Source: JACVRW01 sp963728495 (GTDB lineage Bacteria > Actinomycetota > Thermoleophilia > Solirubrobacterales > Thermoleophilaceae). From it: a stretch of 64,000 nucleotides of DNA. The position numbers and the translations under genes are program-made. Shown piece after piece: positions 1 through 8,531 of this stretch; position 1 is the first letter of the stretch; each line of letters begins with the position of its first letter. Under the pieces are notes generated by a model. That model saw only the letters and a program-made list of their open reading frames with translations. It was not told the origin of the DNA and ran no database searches. The stretch lies in NCBI GenBank assembly GCA_963728495.1, contig CAVSKI010000007.1, forward strand, positions 626,877-690,876, read 5' to 3'.

Positions 1-535
1 CAGCCGGTTGCGGTTGTAGCCCCAGCGCGAGGTTGCGCTCGTCGCTGCAGACGTCCGGCCGCTCGCGCCACGGGCAGTCGAGGCACACCGGCGTGTCGCC
101 CCACGACGCGAACGAGCGTCTGCGAGACGCCGTCGAGGCAGCCGTTGTTGGAGTAGACGATCTTCTTGCCGAGCCGCCGCAGCAGCTCGATCTCGGCGTA
201 CGGGTGGAAGCGGTCGCGCGAACCACTCGTGCAGCGGGTGGCCGAAGCGCATGCCGTGGGCGTTGGAGAAGTGGAAGATGTCGTAGCGCGGGAGCGAGCG
301 CAGGTAGAACGCGAGGTGGCGCAGCGATGCCGCGCTGCGCCGCGCCGGGTCCCACGTGAACGCGAAGTCCTCGCCGTGGTAGAAGCCCTGCGCGTCCGGG
401 CTCGACGTCCCAGTTGAGCACGTCGGCCCGCCAGCCGAGCTTGCGCAGCTCGCGCGACAGGTACCAGGCGTGGTAGTAGCTCTGCCCGGCGAACAGGACG
501 CTGGGCCGCCGGCGCCCAGGCGTCCGCAGCCTCAT
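1..535 (-). CDS. Probable glycosyltransferase, N-terminal part (frameshifted, cut by window edge)
   Basis: The minus strand reads from an ATG at 535-533 that overlaps the stop of the ABC ATPase (ATGA). The start reads MRLRTPGRRRPSVLFAGQSY, followed by YHAWYLSRELRKLGWRADVL. After jumps between frames it continues with recognisable pieces such as HGEDFAFTWDP, LPRYDIFHFSNAHGMRFG, ELLRRLGKKIVYSNNGCLDG and PVCLDCPWRERPDVC. A leading beta strand, then an HxxxLSRELRKLGW helix and a YDIFHF strand, is what the first domain of GT-B glycosyltransferases looks like, and the position directly after an exporter fits. At least three indels are needed to read it through, and the C-terminal half lies outside the window. 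The family assignment is inference. Confidence 0.5.
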   Translation of the reverse strand, partial: MRLRTPGRRRPSVLFAGQSYYHAWYLSRELRKLGWRADVLNWDVEPGRAGLLPRRGLRVHVGPGAAQRGIAAPPRVLPALAPALRHLPLLQRPRHALRPPAARVVRATASTRTPRSSCCGGSARRSSTPTTAASTASRRRSFASWGDTPVCLDCPWRERPDVCSDERNLALGLQPQPA

Positions 536-1843
536 GTATCGAGCCTCGCCGTGGCCGGCGGCGCGCGCAGCTCCCAGCGCGTGTCCGCCCGCAGGTAGCC
601 GCGCACGCCGCCAGGCGTACGTCTCGCCCTCGCCGTCGCTGACGCTGACGCCGAACTGGAGCACGCGCTCGACGAAGTCGATCGTCGCGCCGCTGACGCG
701 CTCGTGGACGCCGAGGTCGAGCACGAACTCGCCGGGCAGCAGCTCGGGCTCCAGCTCGGCGCGCAGCTCGTGGACGCCCGGGCTCGAGCCGCACGGCCGG
801 CCGGCCGCCGTCGGTGCTCATCGACGTGACGATCCGCAGGCCGTCGGCGGTCGGTGATCCCGACCTCGAGGACCGCCTCCTCGATCGTCTCCGTCACCTC
901 GAGCGTCGCCTCGAGCACGAGCGGCTGGTTGAGCAGCAGCGAGCCGGTCGGCTGCGCCGTCGTCCGGTCGAGCAGCCGCGCGCGCCGGAACCGCGCCGTG
1001 CCGGTCCCGATCCGCGGCGCGTCGTCCGGGATCTCGCGTCGACGCCGCCGTGCTGCACCGGATCGACGCTGCTCAGGTAGCCGGCGATGACCTTCGCGAC
1101 CGGCCCCTCGGCCGGCGACGACGCCGTCGCTCGATGAGGAACGACGCGGTCGCACAGCCGCTCGACCCACGCGAGGTTGTGGCTGACGAAGACGATCGTG
1201 CGCCCCTCCTCGACGGTGAGGTCGCGGATCTTGCTCATGCACTTGCGCTGGAACGCGGCGTCGCCGACCGCGAGCACCTCGTCGATGAGCATGATCTCGG
1301 CGTCCAGGTGGGCGGCGACCGCGAAGCCGAGGCGCACGGACATGCCGCTCGAGTAGCGCTTGACCGGCGTGTCGATGAACTTCTCGACGCCGGAGAACTC
1401 GACGATCGCGTCGAACCGGCGCGCGATCTCCTGGCGGCTGAGGCCGAGGATCGCGCCGTTGAGGGAGACGTTCTCGCGCCCGGTGAGCTCGGGGTGGAAG
1501 CCCGTTCCGACCTCGAGCAGCGACGCGATCCGGCCGCGCAGCTCGATGCGGCCCTCGGTCGGCAGCGTGATCCGCGCCAGCAGCTTGAGCAGCGTGCTCT
1601 TGCCGGCGCCGTTCGGCGCCGATCAGGCCGACGACCTCGCCGCGGCGCGACCTCCAGCGAGACGTCGCGCAGCGCCCAGAACGGCTCGCTGCGCCGGCCG
1701 GCGCTCCGCCGCGCGCGGCGAGCCGGGCCAGCGAGCGCAGCGCGTGGCCGAGCTGCTCGGACAGCAGCGCGCCGCCCGCGCCGCATCGAGCCGCGGTAGT
1801 AGCGCTTGCTGACGTGCTCGACCCGGATGGCGGGGCCGCTCAT
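532..1843 (-). CDS. Polysaccharide ABC exporter ATP-binding protein, Wzt-like (frameshifted)
   Basis: This is the ATPase of an O-antigen/teichoic-acid type ABC exporter. It starts MSGPAIRVEHVSKRYYRGSM. The intact central block carries the signature YSSGMSVRLGFAVAAHLDAE, Walker B with IMLIDEVLAVGDAAFQRKCM, and the switch stretch TIVFVSHNLAWVERLCDR. A C-terminal extension with strand-rich sequence (LLLNQPLVLEATLEVTETIE) resembles the Wzt glycan-binding domain. The Walker A region near 1600-1630 is broken by an indel, and several more shifts follow, so no single frame covers it. It is 4 bases downstream of the permease gene and overlaps the next gene by ATGA, so it is co-transcribed with both. 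Frameshifts look like sequence errors because the reading can be resumed each time. Confidence 0.8.
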
Positions 1844-1847
1844 CGGC

Positions 1848-2706
1848 TCAGATCACGTCGGCGAAGCTGCGCTCCGCGCGGCCGAAGTACAGGACCCCGG
1901 TCGCGATCAGCACGACCGACTCGACGAGCGTGACGACGCATCAGCAGCAGCCGGGAACTCGGAGCCGGGCAGCACCATCCAGCGCATCAGCTCGAGCACG
2001 CCGACCATCGGGTTGAGCCCGTACAGCGGCTGGTACGCCTCCGGGATGTTGCTGAACGGATAGACGATCGGCGTGATGAACAGCCCGACGAGCACGCGAA
2101 GCGGCACGACGTTGCCGATGTCGCGGTACTTGACGTGGAGCGGCGGCGAGCCACAGGCCGAAGCCGAGCGCCACGGCGAGCACGAGCGGCACGAGCAGCG
2201 GGATCAGCACGCACCTGGACCGGCGGCACGACGCCGTAGGCCAGGGTCACCGCGCAGCGCGACGACGAACCCGACCACGAAGTCGACGACCGGCGACAGC
2301 ACGCGCGGCGAGCGGGATGACGAGGCGCGGGAAGTAGACCTTCGAGATCAGCGGCGCGCTGGCCACCGTGCTCGTGGCGACCTTGCGAGCAGCGCCGACG
2401 TGAAGAACAGCCACGTCACCATGCCGAGCACCGCGAACACCGGGTACGGCACGTCGGTGCCGGTGTCGATGTTGCGCCAGCAGGCCGAAGAACAGCGAGA
2501 ACACCGCCGCCAGCGACAGCGGCTGCACGACCGCCCACAGCGCGCCGATGAACGACTGCTTGTAGCGGATCGCGACGTCGCGGCGGCGCGAGGACGTAGA
2601 TCAGCTCGCGGTGCGCCCACAGCTCGCGCCAGTCGGGCCACGACCAGCCCTTCGGCGGCTCGATGACCGTGACCGCGGACGACTCCCGGGCCGCCGGGGC
2701 GCTCAC
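1848..2706 (-). CDS. Polysaccharide ABC exporter permease, Wzm/ABC-2 type (frameshifted)
   Basis: This is the membrane subunit expected to pair with the ATPase immediately downstream. The GTG start at 2706 overlaps the stop of the upstream epimerase (GTGA) and reads MSAPAARESSAVTVIEPPKG, then WSWPDWRELWAHRELIYVL, the usual cytoplasmic lead of this family. Later fragments in other frames give LISKVYFPRLVIPLA (the conserved coupling-helix region) and LFITPIVYPFSNIPEAYQPL, then YGLNPMVGVLELMRWMVL. The end reads VLIATGVLYFGRAERSFADV and stops at TGA 1850-1848. These motifs match TagG/RfbA-type ABC-2 permeases of about 280 residues. Several single-base shifts break the frame. Confidence 0.8.
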
Positions 2707-3771
2707 GCCGGGACGGCCTCCAGCTCCCGCATCCGCTCCGCGTGCCTGGCGATGCAGCGCGTCGATCCAGTCGCGGTTCTCGCGCGTCCACTCGATCGTG
2801 CGCTCGAGGCCTTCCCGTAGCGGCATCGTCGCCTCGAAGCCGAGCTCGCGCGCGCGCCTTCTCGGGTCGACCCGTAGCGCTGCCCGGAGTGGTCCCAGTC
2901 GCGCGCGGGCGTGAGCGCGATCGGCGTCGGGTTGCCAGTCAGCTCGTTGATCAGCTCGGCGAGCTCGCGGATCGTGGTCTCGGCGCCGCTGGCCAGGTTG
3001 TAGACCTCGCCGGCCGCGCCGCGCGTGGCGCAGGCGATCAGGCCCTGCGCCATGTCGCCGACGTAGATGAGGTCGCGCGTGGCGATGCCGCCGTTCTCCA
3101 CCGGCAGCGCCTCGTGCTTGAGCGCCTTGTAGATGAACGTCGGCGTGACGTTGCGCCAGACCGTGTTCACGGTGCCGCGCCAGCGTCCCGCGCCGAGCAC
3201 CTCGCCGGGCCCGTACACGTTCTGGAAGCGCGCCTTGACCACCGGGAGGCCATGCCGCGAGTAGTAGTAGTTCGAGTAGTACTCGCCGACGATCTTGGAG
3301 ATCTGGTACGGGCTGTCGAGCCAGAGCGACACCGGAGCGTCCTCCTGGGTGGCCTCGGCGCCCTCGAAGGTCTTCTCGGCAACCGTGCAGCCCGCCGAGG
3401 CGTAGATCACGCGCTCGCAGCCGATCGTGATCCTTCAGCGCCTCGTACAGCTTGAGCGTGGTCAGCGTGTTGTGCTCGTGGTCGGCCAGCGGGTCCGCCA
3501 TCGAGCTCTGGTTGCCGTGGTAGGTGGAGAGGTGGAAGACGTAGTCGAGGTCCTCGGGCAGCCCGGCGAGCACCTCGTCGTCGTTGATCGACGCCTCGAT
3601 CAGGCGCACGCGATCGTCGTCGGGCAGGTTCTCGCGCTCGGCCGAGAGCAGGTTGTCGACCACGAGGATCTCGCGCGGCGACGCCCTCGAGCAGCGCGCG
3701 GACCAGGTTCGAGCCCACGAAGCCGGCACCGCCCACGACGAGGATCCTTTGTCCCCGTCGAGAACGGCGAC
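2703..3771 (-). CDS. NAD-dependent epimerase/dehydratase (frameshifted)
   Basis: This is an SDR-family sugar-nucleotide epimerase. The nucleotide-binding loop ILVVGGAGFVGSNLVRALLE lies near 3700-3750. It is followed in another frame by EILVVDNLLSAERENLPDDD and DLDYVFHLSTYHGNQSSMAD. The long intact block contains the S-Y-K type active site (YASAGCTV, then DSPYQISKIVGEYYSNYYYS) and a YGPGEVLGAGRWRG motif. The tail REGLERTIEWTRENRDWIDA is typical of sugar epimerases. At least four shifts are needed. No clear start codon lies in the frame of the GGAGFVG motif, so the N-terminus near 3771 is approximate. It leads the minus-strand run epimerase-permease-ATPase-glycosyltransferase and is divergent from the gene at 3846. 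Confidence 0.75.
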
Positions 3772-3845
3772 GAGTGTAGACAGCGCCTCGCGAGCACCGG
3801 ACCCCGCAACTCCCGAGGCTCCCGCGTTTTGCCGATACTGATCGG

Positions 3846-5558
3846 GTGAACCGGACGCTGACCATCTCCGCGGTGAGCCTGCTGCTGGCCTGGGCCGCAC
3901 CGGCGGCGGCGGCTCCCGGCGACCTCGACACCAGCTTCGGAGACGACGGCCGCGTTACGACGTCGTTCGGCGGTGGCGGCGATTTCGCGGCGGACGTCGT
4001 CGTGCAGCCGGACGGGCGCATCGTGGTCGCAGGCTCGACCGGGGCGGGCGGTGTGAGTGACTTCGCGTTGGCGCGCTACCTGCCAAACGGGTCACTCGAC
4101 CGCAGCTTCTCGGACGACGGCATGGTGACCACCGCCTTCCCCGATGGAGCGGGCGGGACGGGGGCGAGTGGCATCGCCCTGCAGCCCGACGGGAGGATCG
4201 TGGCCGCCGGCGGTGCGGGCGAGTTTGCCGTCGTCCGCTACAACGCTGACGGCACGTTGGACACGGCCTTCTCCGGCGACGGCCTGCAGACGGTGGACGT
4301 CGGCAGTTACGAGTCGAGCGCTTCGGACGTGGCGGTCGATGCCCTCGGGAGGATCGTCCTGGTGGGCACCGGACATACCTTCGACCCGGTCAACTCCAGG
4401 GACAGCGCCGTCGTCCGCCTCGCGCCCGATGGTGGTCCGGACCCGTCCTTCGGCTTCAATGGCGTCTACACCCTCGACCTGTCCGGCGAGGGCTTCGAGC
4501 ATCTAGGAGCGGTCGCCCCGCTGCCCGACGGCGGGTTCACGGTGACCGGTGGCTCGGCTTACCTCGGGTCTCCCCCACCGGAGCTGGTGGCGAGGCGCTT
4601 CGTACAGAGCGGCGACGAACTGGAGGCCTTCAATCGGCCGAGAGACGGGCGGCTGGTGGCGTCCGGGGAGGCGATCGATGTCGAGGCCGACGGCCGGACA
4701 GTCATCGCGGGCGGGGCCCGGATGAGGGGCGTCGGGGTGCTGAGACTCCTTCACGATGGCAGCTACGACCGGTCGTTCTCAGGCGACGGCGAGGACAGCG
4801 CCCGAATCGTGGCCGGCGCGCCGGGTATCGAGTACGGCGGGAGCGTTGCCGTCCAGGCCAGCCGCAGGATCGTGATTGGAGTAGGCGCCTACGCCGAAGA
4901 CGGCGGACGGCTGGAAGGCTCCGCGTTCGCCCTGTTGCGCTTGCTTCCCGGCGGCGGCCTGGACAGCTCGTTCGCGGGCGACGGACGCCGGACCACCCGC
5001 TTCGGCGCCGGATCCTCCTTGCTCAGCGCGGTCGCGCTGCAGGGTTCGCGGATCCTGGCCGCCGGCACCGCGGGCGTGGGAACGGGCGACGAGAGCTTCG
5101 CGCTGGCCCGCTACGACGGCGGGACGGTGAATCCCATCAGCGCGGCGCGAAACCCCGGGCCGGATTCCAACATCCACCGCCTCGCCCGCGGTGTCCGCAC
5201 TCGGCGCCCGCTGCGCTTCCGTGGAACGGCCCGGGACGACGAGCGCGTGGCGAAGGTCGAGCTCGCCCTGCTGGCCCTGCGGTCGACTCGGGATGGGAGC
5301 CGGCGCTGCTCCTGGGTTCGCAACAGGCGCTCGAGGTTCACTCGGCGAGTAGGGACAGGGCGTGCGCGCTGCCTTCGCCTCAGGCGCTTCATCCGCGTCC
5401 GCGGCACTGGTCGCTGGCGCCTCCGCCTTCCGCGGGGACTGCCGCGAGGGCGATATGTCGTCTTCAGCCGGGCCACGGACAACGAGGGAGCACGGGAGCG
5501 GCGCTTCAGCGCCCTCGACCGCAACCGCCGCGAGTTCGTCGTCCGCCGCCGGCGCTGA
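3846..5558 (+). CDS. Secreted delta-60 repeat protein
   Basis: The 570-residue protein begins at GTG with a clear signal peptide (MNRTLTISAVSLLLAWAAPA, cleavage near AAA). Residues about 22-420 are repeats of roughly 50-60 residues. Each contains a core of the form PDGRIVVAGS...FALARY.PNGSLDRSFSDDG, the delta-60 signature of bacterial exported proteins, which probably forms a propeller-like fold. The last 130 residues are strongly basic and look like an Ig-like wall-associated domain (GTARDDERVAKVELALLALR). The specific function is unknown; a cell-surface or secreted structural role is inferred. It is divergent from the epimerase at 3771 and convergent with the epimerase at 5577. Its reading frame is intact, in contrast to the sequence just upstream. 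Confidence 0.8.
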   Translation: MNRTLTISAVSLLLAWAAPAAAAPGDLDTSFGDDGRVTTSFGGGGDFAADVVVQPDGRIVVAGSTGAGGVSDFALARYLPNGSLDRSFSDDGMVTTAFPDGAGGTGASGIALQPDGRIVAAGGAGEFAVVRYNADGTLDTAFSGDGLQTVDVGSYESSASDVAVDALGRIVLVGTGHTFDPVNSRDSAVVRLAPDGGPDPSFGFNGVYTLDLSGEGFEHLGAVAPLPDGGFTVTGGSAYLGSPPPELVARRFVQSGDELEAFNRPRDGRLVASGEAIDVEADGRTVIAGGARMRGVGVLRLLHDGSYDRSFSGDGEDSARIVAGAPGIEYGGSVAVQASRRIVIGVGAYAEDGGRLEGSAFALLRLLPGGGLDSSFAGDGRRTTRFGAGSSLLSAVALQGSRILAAGTAGVGTGDESFALARYDGGTVNPISAARNPGPDSNIHRLARGVRTRRPLRFRGTARDDERVAKVELALLALRSTRDGSRRCSWVRNRRSRFTRRVGTGRARCLRLRRFIRVRGTGRWRLRLPRGLPRGRYVVFSRATDNEGARERRFSALDRNRREFVVRRRR

Positions 5559-5576
5559 CTCAGCCCGTCTTGGGCG

Positions 5577-6512
5577 CTACTCGCCCACCTTGAGGTGCGT
5601 GTACGTCTGGGAGATGCCGTTCTCGCGGTAGTAGTCGATCGCGTTGCGTACGCCCTCCTCCAGCGGCGTCTTCGGCTCCCAGCCGTAGTCCTCGCGGATG
5701 CGTGAGGGGTCGAGCAGGATCGTGTAGGCGTCGTCCTCGCCCTTGGGGCGAACCTCCACCTCCTCGTCGAGCTCCACCTCCGGCAGCGCCGCGATCGTCG
5801 CGTCGAAAAGCTCCTTGATCGAGAAGTCCGAGCCCGAGGAGGCGTGGTAGGTGCCATGCCCGGTTCCCTCGACCACCGCCTGCATGACCACGTCGATGAG
5901 ATCGTCGACGTAGATGAAGTCGCGGCGCGTGTCCATCACGAACACGCCCTTGCCCTCGGTCAGCCGGTGGAAGAACGTGGGCAGGGGGCCCGAGATGTTG
6001 CGCGGCCCGTAGGCGTTGGCCAGCCGCAGCGACACGAAGTCGAGCCCCGACATCTCGATGTACTGCTCGCCCGCGGTCTTGGAGATCGCGTAGCTCGAAT
6101 CGGGCCGGATCGGATGCGACAGCGAGACCGGCTGCTCCTCGGGCGTGGTCCCGTAACAGAGGGCGGTCTGGAAGTAGAGCACCCGTTTGACCCCCGCTTG
6201 CTGGGCGGCCCTGACCACGTTGGCGGTACCGAGGGCGTTGGTGCGCACGTCCTCGCCCCAGGCCTCTGGGTCCTTGTAGGACGCCGCGGCGTGCACCACG
6301 ACCTCGGGGCCGAAGCCCTGGAACGCCGCGTCGACCGCGCCGGAGTCTTCGATCGTGTCCTCCACGATCGTCAGGCCCTCGCGCTCCTCTAGGTTGTCGC
6401 GCCGGCCGGTGGCGTAGTTGTCGATTACGAGGACCTCGTGGCCCTCAGCCAACAGCCGATCGGCTAGATGGGAGCCGATGAACCCGGCTCCACCGGTGAT
6501 CAGGATCTTCAC
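5577..6512 (-). CDS. NAD-dependent sugar-nucleotide epimerase/dehydratase
   Basis: The 311-residue extended SDR has its Rossmann loop at residues 7-13 (MKILITGGAGFIGSHLADRL) and an acidic NAD ribose binder at the end of strand two (VLVIDNYATGRRDNL). The catalytic YxxxK is in DSSYAISKTAGEQYI. The upstream catalytic position usually occupied by Ser-Ser/Thr reads YFQTALCYG, so the triad Ser/Thr is Thr here. A YGPRNISGPLPTFFHR motif and RRDFIYVDDLIDV fit nucleotide-sugar epimerases/dehydratases. The exact substrate cannot be read from sequence. The ATG at 6512 lies inside the end of asnB, so the two genes overlap by about 68 bases and are probably translated from one message for glycan precursor synthesis. 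Confidence 0.85.
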   Translation of the reverse strand: MKILITGGAGFIGSHLADRLLAEGHEVLVIDNYATGRRDNLEEREGLTIVEDTIEDSGAVDAAFQGFGPEVVVHAAASYKDPEAWGEDVRTNALGTANVVRAAQQAGVKRVLYFQTALCYGTTPEEQPVSLSHPIRPDSSYAISKTAGEQYIEMSGLDFVSLRLANAYGPRNISGPLPTFFHRLTEGKGVFVMDTRRDFIYVDDLIDVVMQAVVEGTGHGTYHASSGSDFSIKELFDATIAALPEVELDEEVEVRPKGEDDAYTILLDPSRIREDYGWEPKTPLEEGVRNAIDYYRENGISQTYTHLKVGE

Positions 6513-8430
6513 TGCCGGTTCCTTTCTGAGTCAGAAGTTCTTTGAATGAGTGCTCGCGGTCGTGGAAGGCGCGCTGCCACAGCTCGAGGCAGAGCAGGCC
6601 CCACGTCTGTCGGCCAAAGCGGTTCTCGCGCTCCAGGCCGGCGAGAACGCTGCCGTTGTCGAATAGGTCGCGCCCGCGGGCGGGCTCGCTGGCGAAGACG
6701 TCGGTCACGAAGTCCCGGGCGGGCCCGCGCATCCACTCCTGGAGCGGCACCGGGAAGCCCATCTTGTCCTTCCGGTTCGCGATCGAGGCGGGCACCATGT
6801 TTCGAGTGGCCTGCTTGTAGACGTGCTTCATCGTGCCATCGGTGAACTTCACGTCCGCCGGGATCGTTGCTGCCAGTTCCACGAGCTCGTGATCCAGCAG
6901 CGGTACCCGCGACTCCAGGCCGTGGGCCATGCTCACGCGGTCCTCCACCTGCAGCAGCGCCGGGAGCAGGGTCTTGAAGTCGAAGTGGGTCATCTTGTCG
7001 AAGTAGGACTGGTGGCCGACGTTGTCGCCGTTGAAGATGGCCTGGAAGGTCTCGAACGGGGAGTAGTCCCCGAGCGCGTCGAAGTCGACCTCGCCGCGTA
7101 GGTGCGGCGCCCGGTTGATCAGCCGGAAGTAGCGGGCGTCCAGATCCTCGAACAATCCCTCCCGCCAGAACTCCTTCATGAGCGGCTTGTAGTTCTGCAG
7201 TGAGACCAGGTTGGGGATGATCGACTCGTAGGTGACGACGAAGTTTCCGCTGGTGGTGGTCCCGTCGATGGCGGCCTTGATGCACTGCTCGAAATAGGCG
7301 ATCAGGTAGCGGGTGTATCCGCCGAAGATCTCGTCGCCGCCCTGGCCGCCGAGGATCACCTTTGCCTGCCTGCTCGCCGCCTGGGACACCATGTACTGAG
7401 GGAACGACCCGGGGCCGGCCGCCGGGTAGTCCATGTGGTAGACGACGTCCTCGATCGTGCCCAGGAAGTCCTCGACGCCTATGTCCACCTCGTGGAGGTC
7501 GAGTCCGCGCCACTCGGCGAGGTCGCGCGCGTACGCGCTCTCGTCGTAGCGGTCGTCCTCCGGGAAGCGGCCCGTGAAGGCCTTCATGCGCTCGGTCGAG
7601 CTGACGCTGGCCAGCGAAGCCACCGCGCTCGAGTCCAGACCGCCGCTGAGGTACGCGGCCACCGGCACGTCGGAGCGCAGGTGCAGCCCGACCGACTCCT
7701 CCAGGAGAGATTCGATTCGCTCCTCGTAGTACTTCGCCGTGTGGTCGAAGTCGAGGTCGTAGTAGACCTCCCAATAGCGGGTGGCCTGGGCGACTCCGTC
7801 GCGCACGCGCAGGAAATGCCCGGGCAGGAGCTCGCGCACGCCCTTGAAGAGGGTCTTTCCCGCGAGACAGAACTGGAAGGCCAGGTAGTCCTTGAGCCCC
7901 TCGAGATCTGTCTCGATGGCGGGCAGGAACGGGAGCAGCGCCTTCGGCTCGGAGGCGAAGTACAGGACGTCGCCCACCTGGGCGTAATAGAAGGGTTTGA
8001 TACCGAAGCGGTCGCGCACGCACAGCAGCTCCTGCTCCCCCTCGTCCCAGATCGCGTAGGCGAACATACCCCGGAGGCGGTCGAGCGCTGCCGCGCCCCA
8101 GCGGTCGTGCGAACGCATGACGACCTCCGTGTCGGTTCCGGTCCGCCAGGAGCCCCCCAGCTCGGTGCGCAGCTCGGGGTAGTTGTAGACCTCTCCGTTG
8201 TAGGTCAGCCAGCGCCCGGCCTCGTCCTGCATGGGCTGATGCCCGGCCGGGCTGGGATCGATGATCGCCAAACGCCGGTGGCCGAACCCCACGTGGCCGC
8301 GCTCGTGGACCCAGGTTCCGGCATCGTCGGGTCCCCGGTGCGCGATGAGGTCGCTCATCACCTCGACTCGGGCAGACAAAGCAGGGATGGGCTCCCCGCG
8401 CAGGTTGATAGCTCCGCAGATTCCGCACAT
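6445..8430 (-). CDS. asnB: Asparagine synthase (glutamine-hydrolysing), AsnB family
   Basis: This 661-residue class II glutamine amidotransferase/ATP-pyrophosphatase begins MCGICGAINLRG, exposing the catalytic Cys2 after Met removal. The glutaminase domain (IAHRGPDDAGTW, GHRRLAIIDPS, YNGEVYNYPELR) covers about residues 2-190. The synthetase domain carries the PPi-loop YLSGGLDSSAVASL and GGQGGDEIFGGYTRYL. In polysaccharide loci such proteins usually amidate sugar acids or peptides, and do not necessarily make asparagine. Its last roughly 22 residues overlap the start of the downstream epimerase in another frame. That tail is unlike the family and may reflect a lost stop. It is divergent from the membrane protein at 8532 across 101 bases. 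Confidence 0.9.
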   Translation of the reverse strand: MCGICGAINLRGEPIPALSARVEVMSDLIAHRGPDDAGTWVHERGHVGFGHRRLAIIDPSPAGHQPMQDEAGRWLTYNGEVYNYPELRTELGGSWRTGTDTEVVMRSHDRWGAAALDRLRGMFAYAIWDEGEQELLCVRDRFGIKPFYYAQVGDVLYFASEPKALLPFLPAIETDLEGLKDYLAFQFCLAGKTLFKGVRELLPGHFLRVRDGVAQATRYWEVYYDLDFDHTAKYYEERIESLLEESVGLHLRSDVPVAAYLSGGLDSSAVASLASVSSTERMKAFTGRFPEDDRYDESAYARDLAEWRGLDLHEVDIGVEDFLGTIEDVVYHMDYPAAGPGSFPQYMVSQAASRQAKVILGGQGGDEIFGGYTRYLIAYFEQCIKAAIDGTTTSGNFVVTYESIIPNLVSLQNYKPLMKEFWREGLFEDLDARYFRLINRAPHLRGEVDFDALGDYSPFETFQAIFNGDNVGHQSYFDKMTHFDFKTLLPALLQVEDRVSMAHGLESRVPLLDHELVELAATIPADVKFTDGTMKHVYKQATRNMVPASIANRKDKMGFPVPLQEWMRGPARDFVTDVFASEPARGRDLFDNGSVLAGLERENRFGRQTWGLLCLELWQRAFHDREHSFKELLTQKGTGSEDPDHRWSRVHRLPSSRSAVG

Positions 8431-8531
8431 GGCGCTGAGACAGCCGCGCCGGCGAGGATCCGCAGACGGGCAGCCACTGAGGGTACAACCCCGGAAGGCG
8501 CCTGATGGTCCTCTAGCATCCGGCCTCGCCC

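Noticed and set aside
1..417. Plus-strand open frames at the start of the window
   Set aside because: The minus strand carries glycosyltransferase-like sequence in several frames; the plus-strand readings are Arg/Ala-rich shadows.
7435..8505. 356-residue plus-strand open frame opposite asnB
   Set aside because: It is antisense to the amidotransferase domain; low-complexity shadow.
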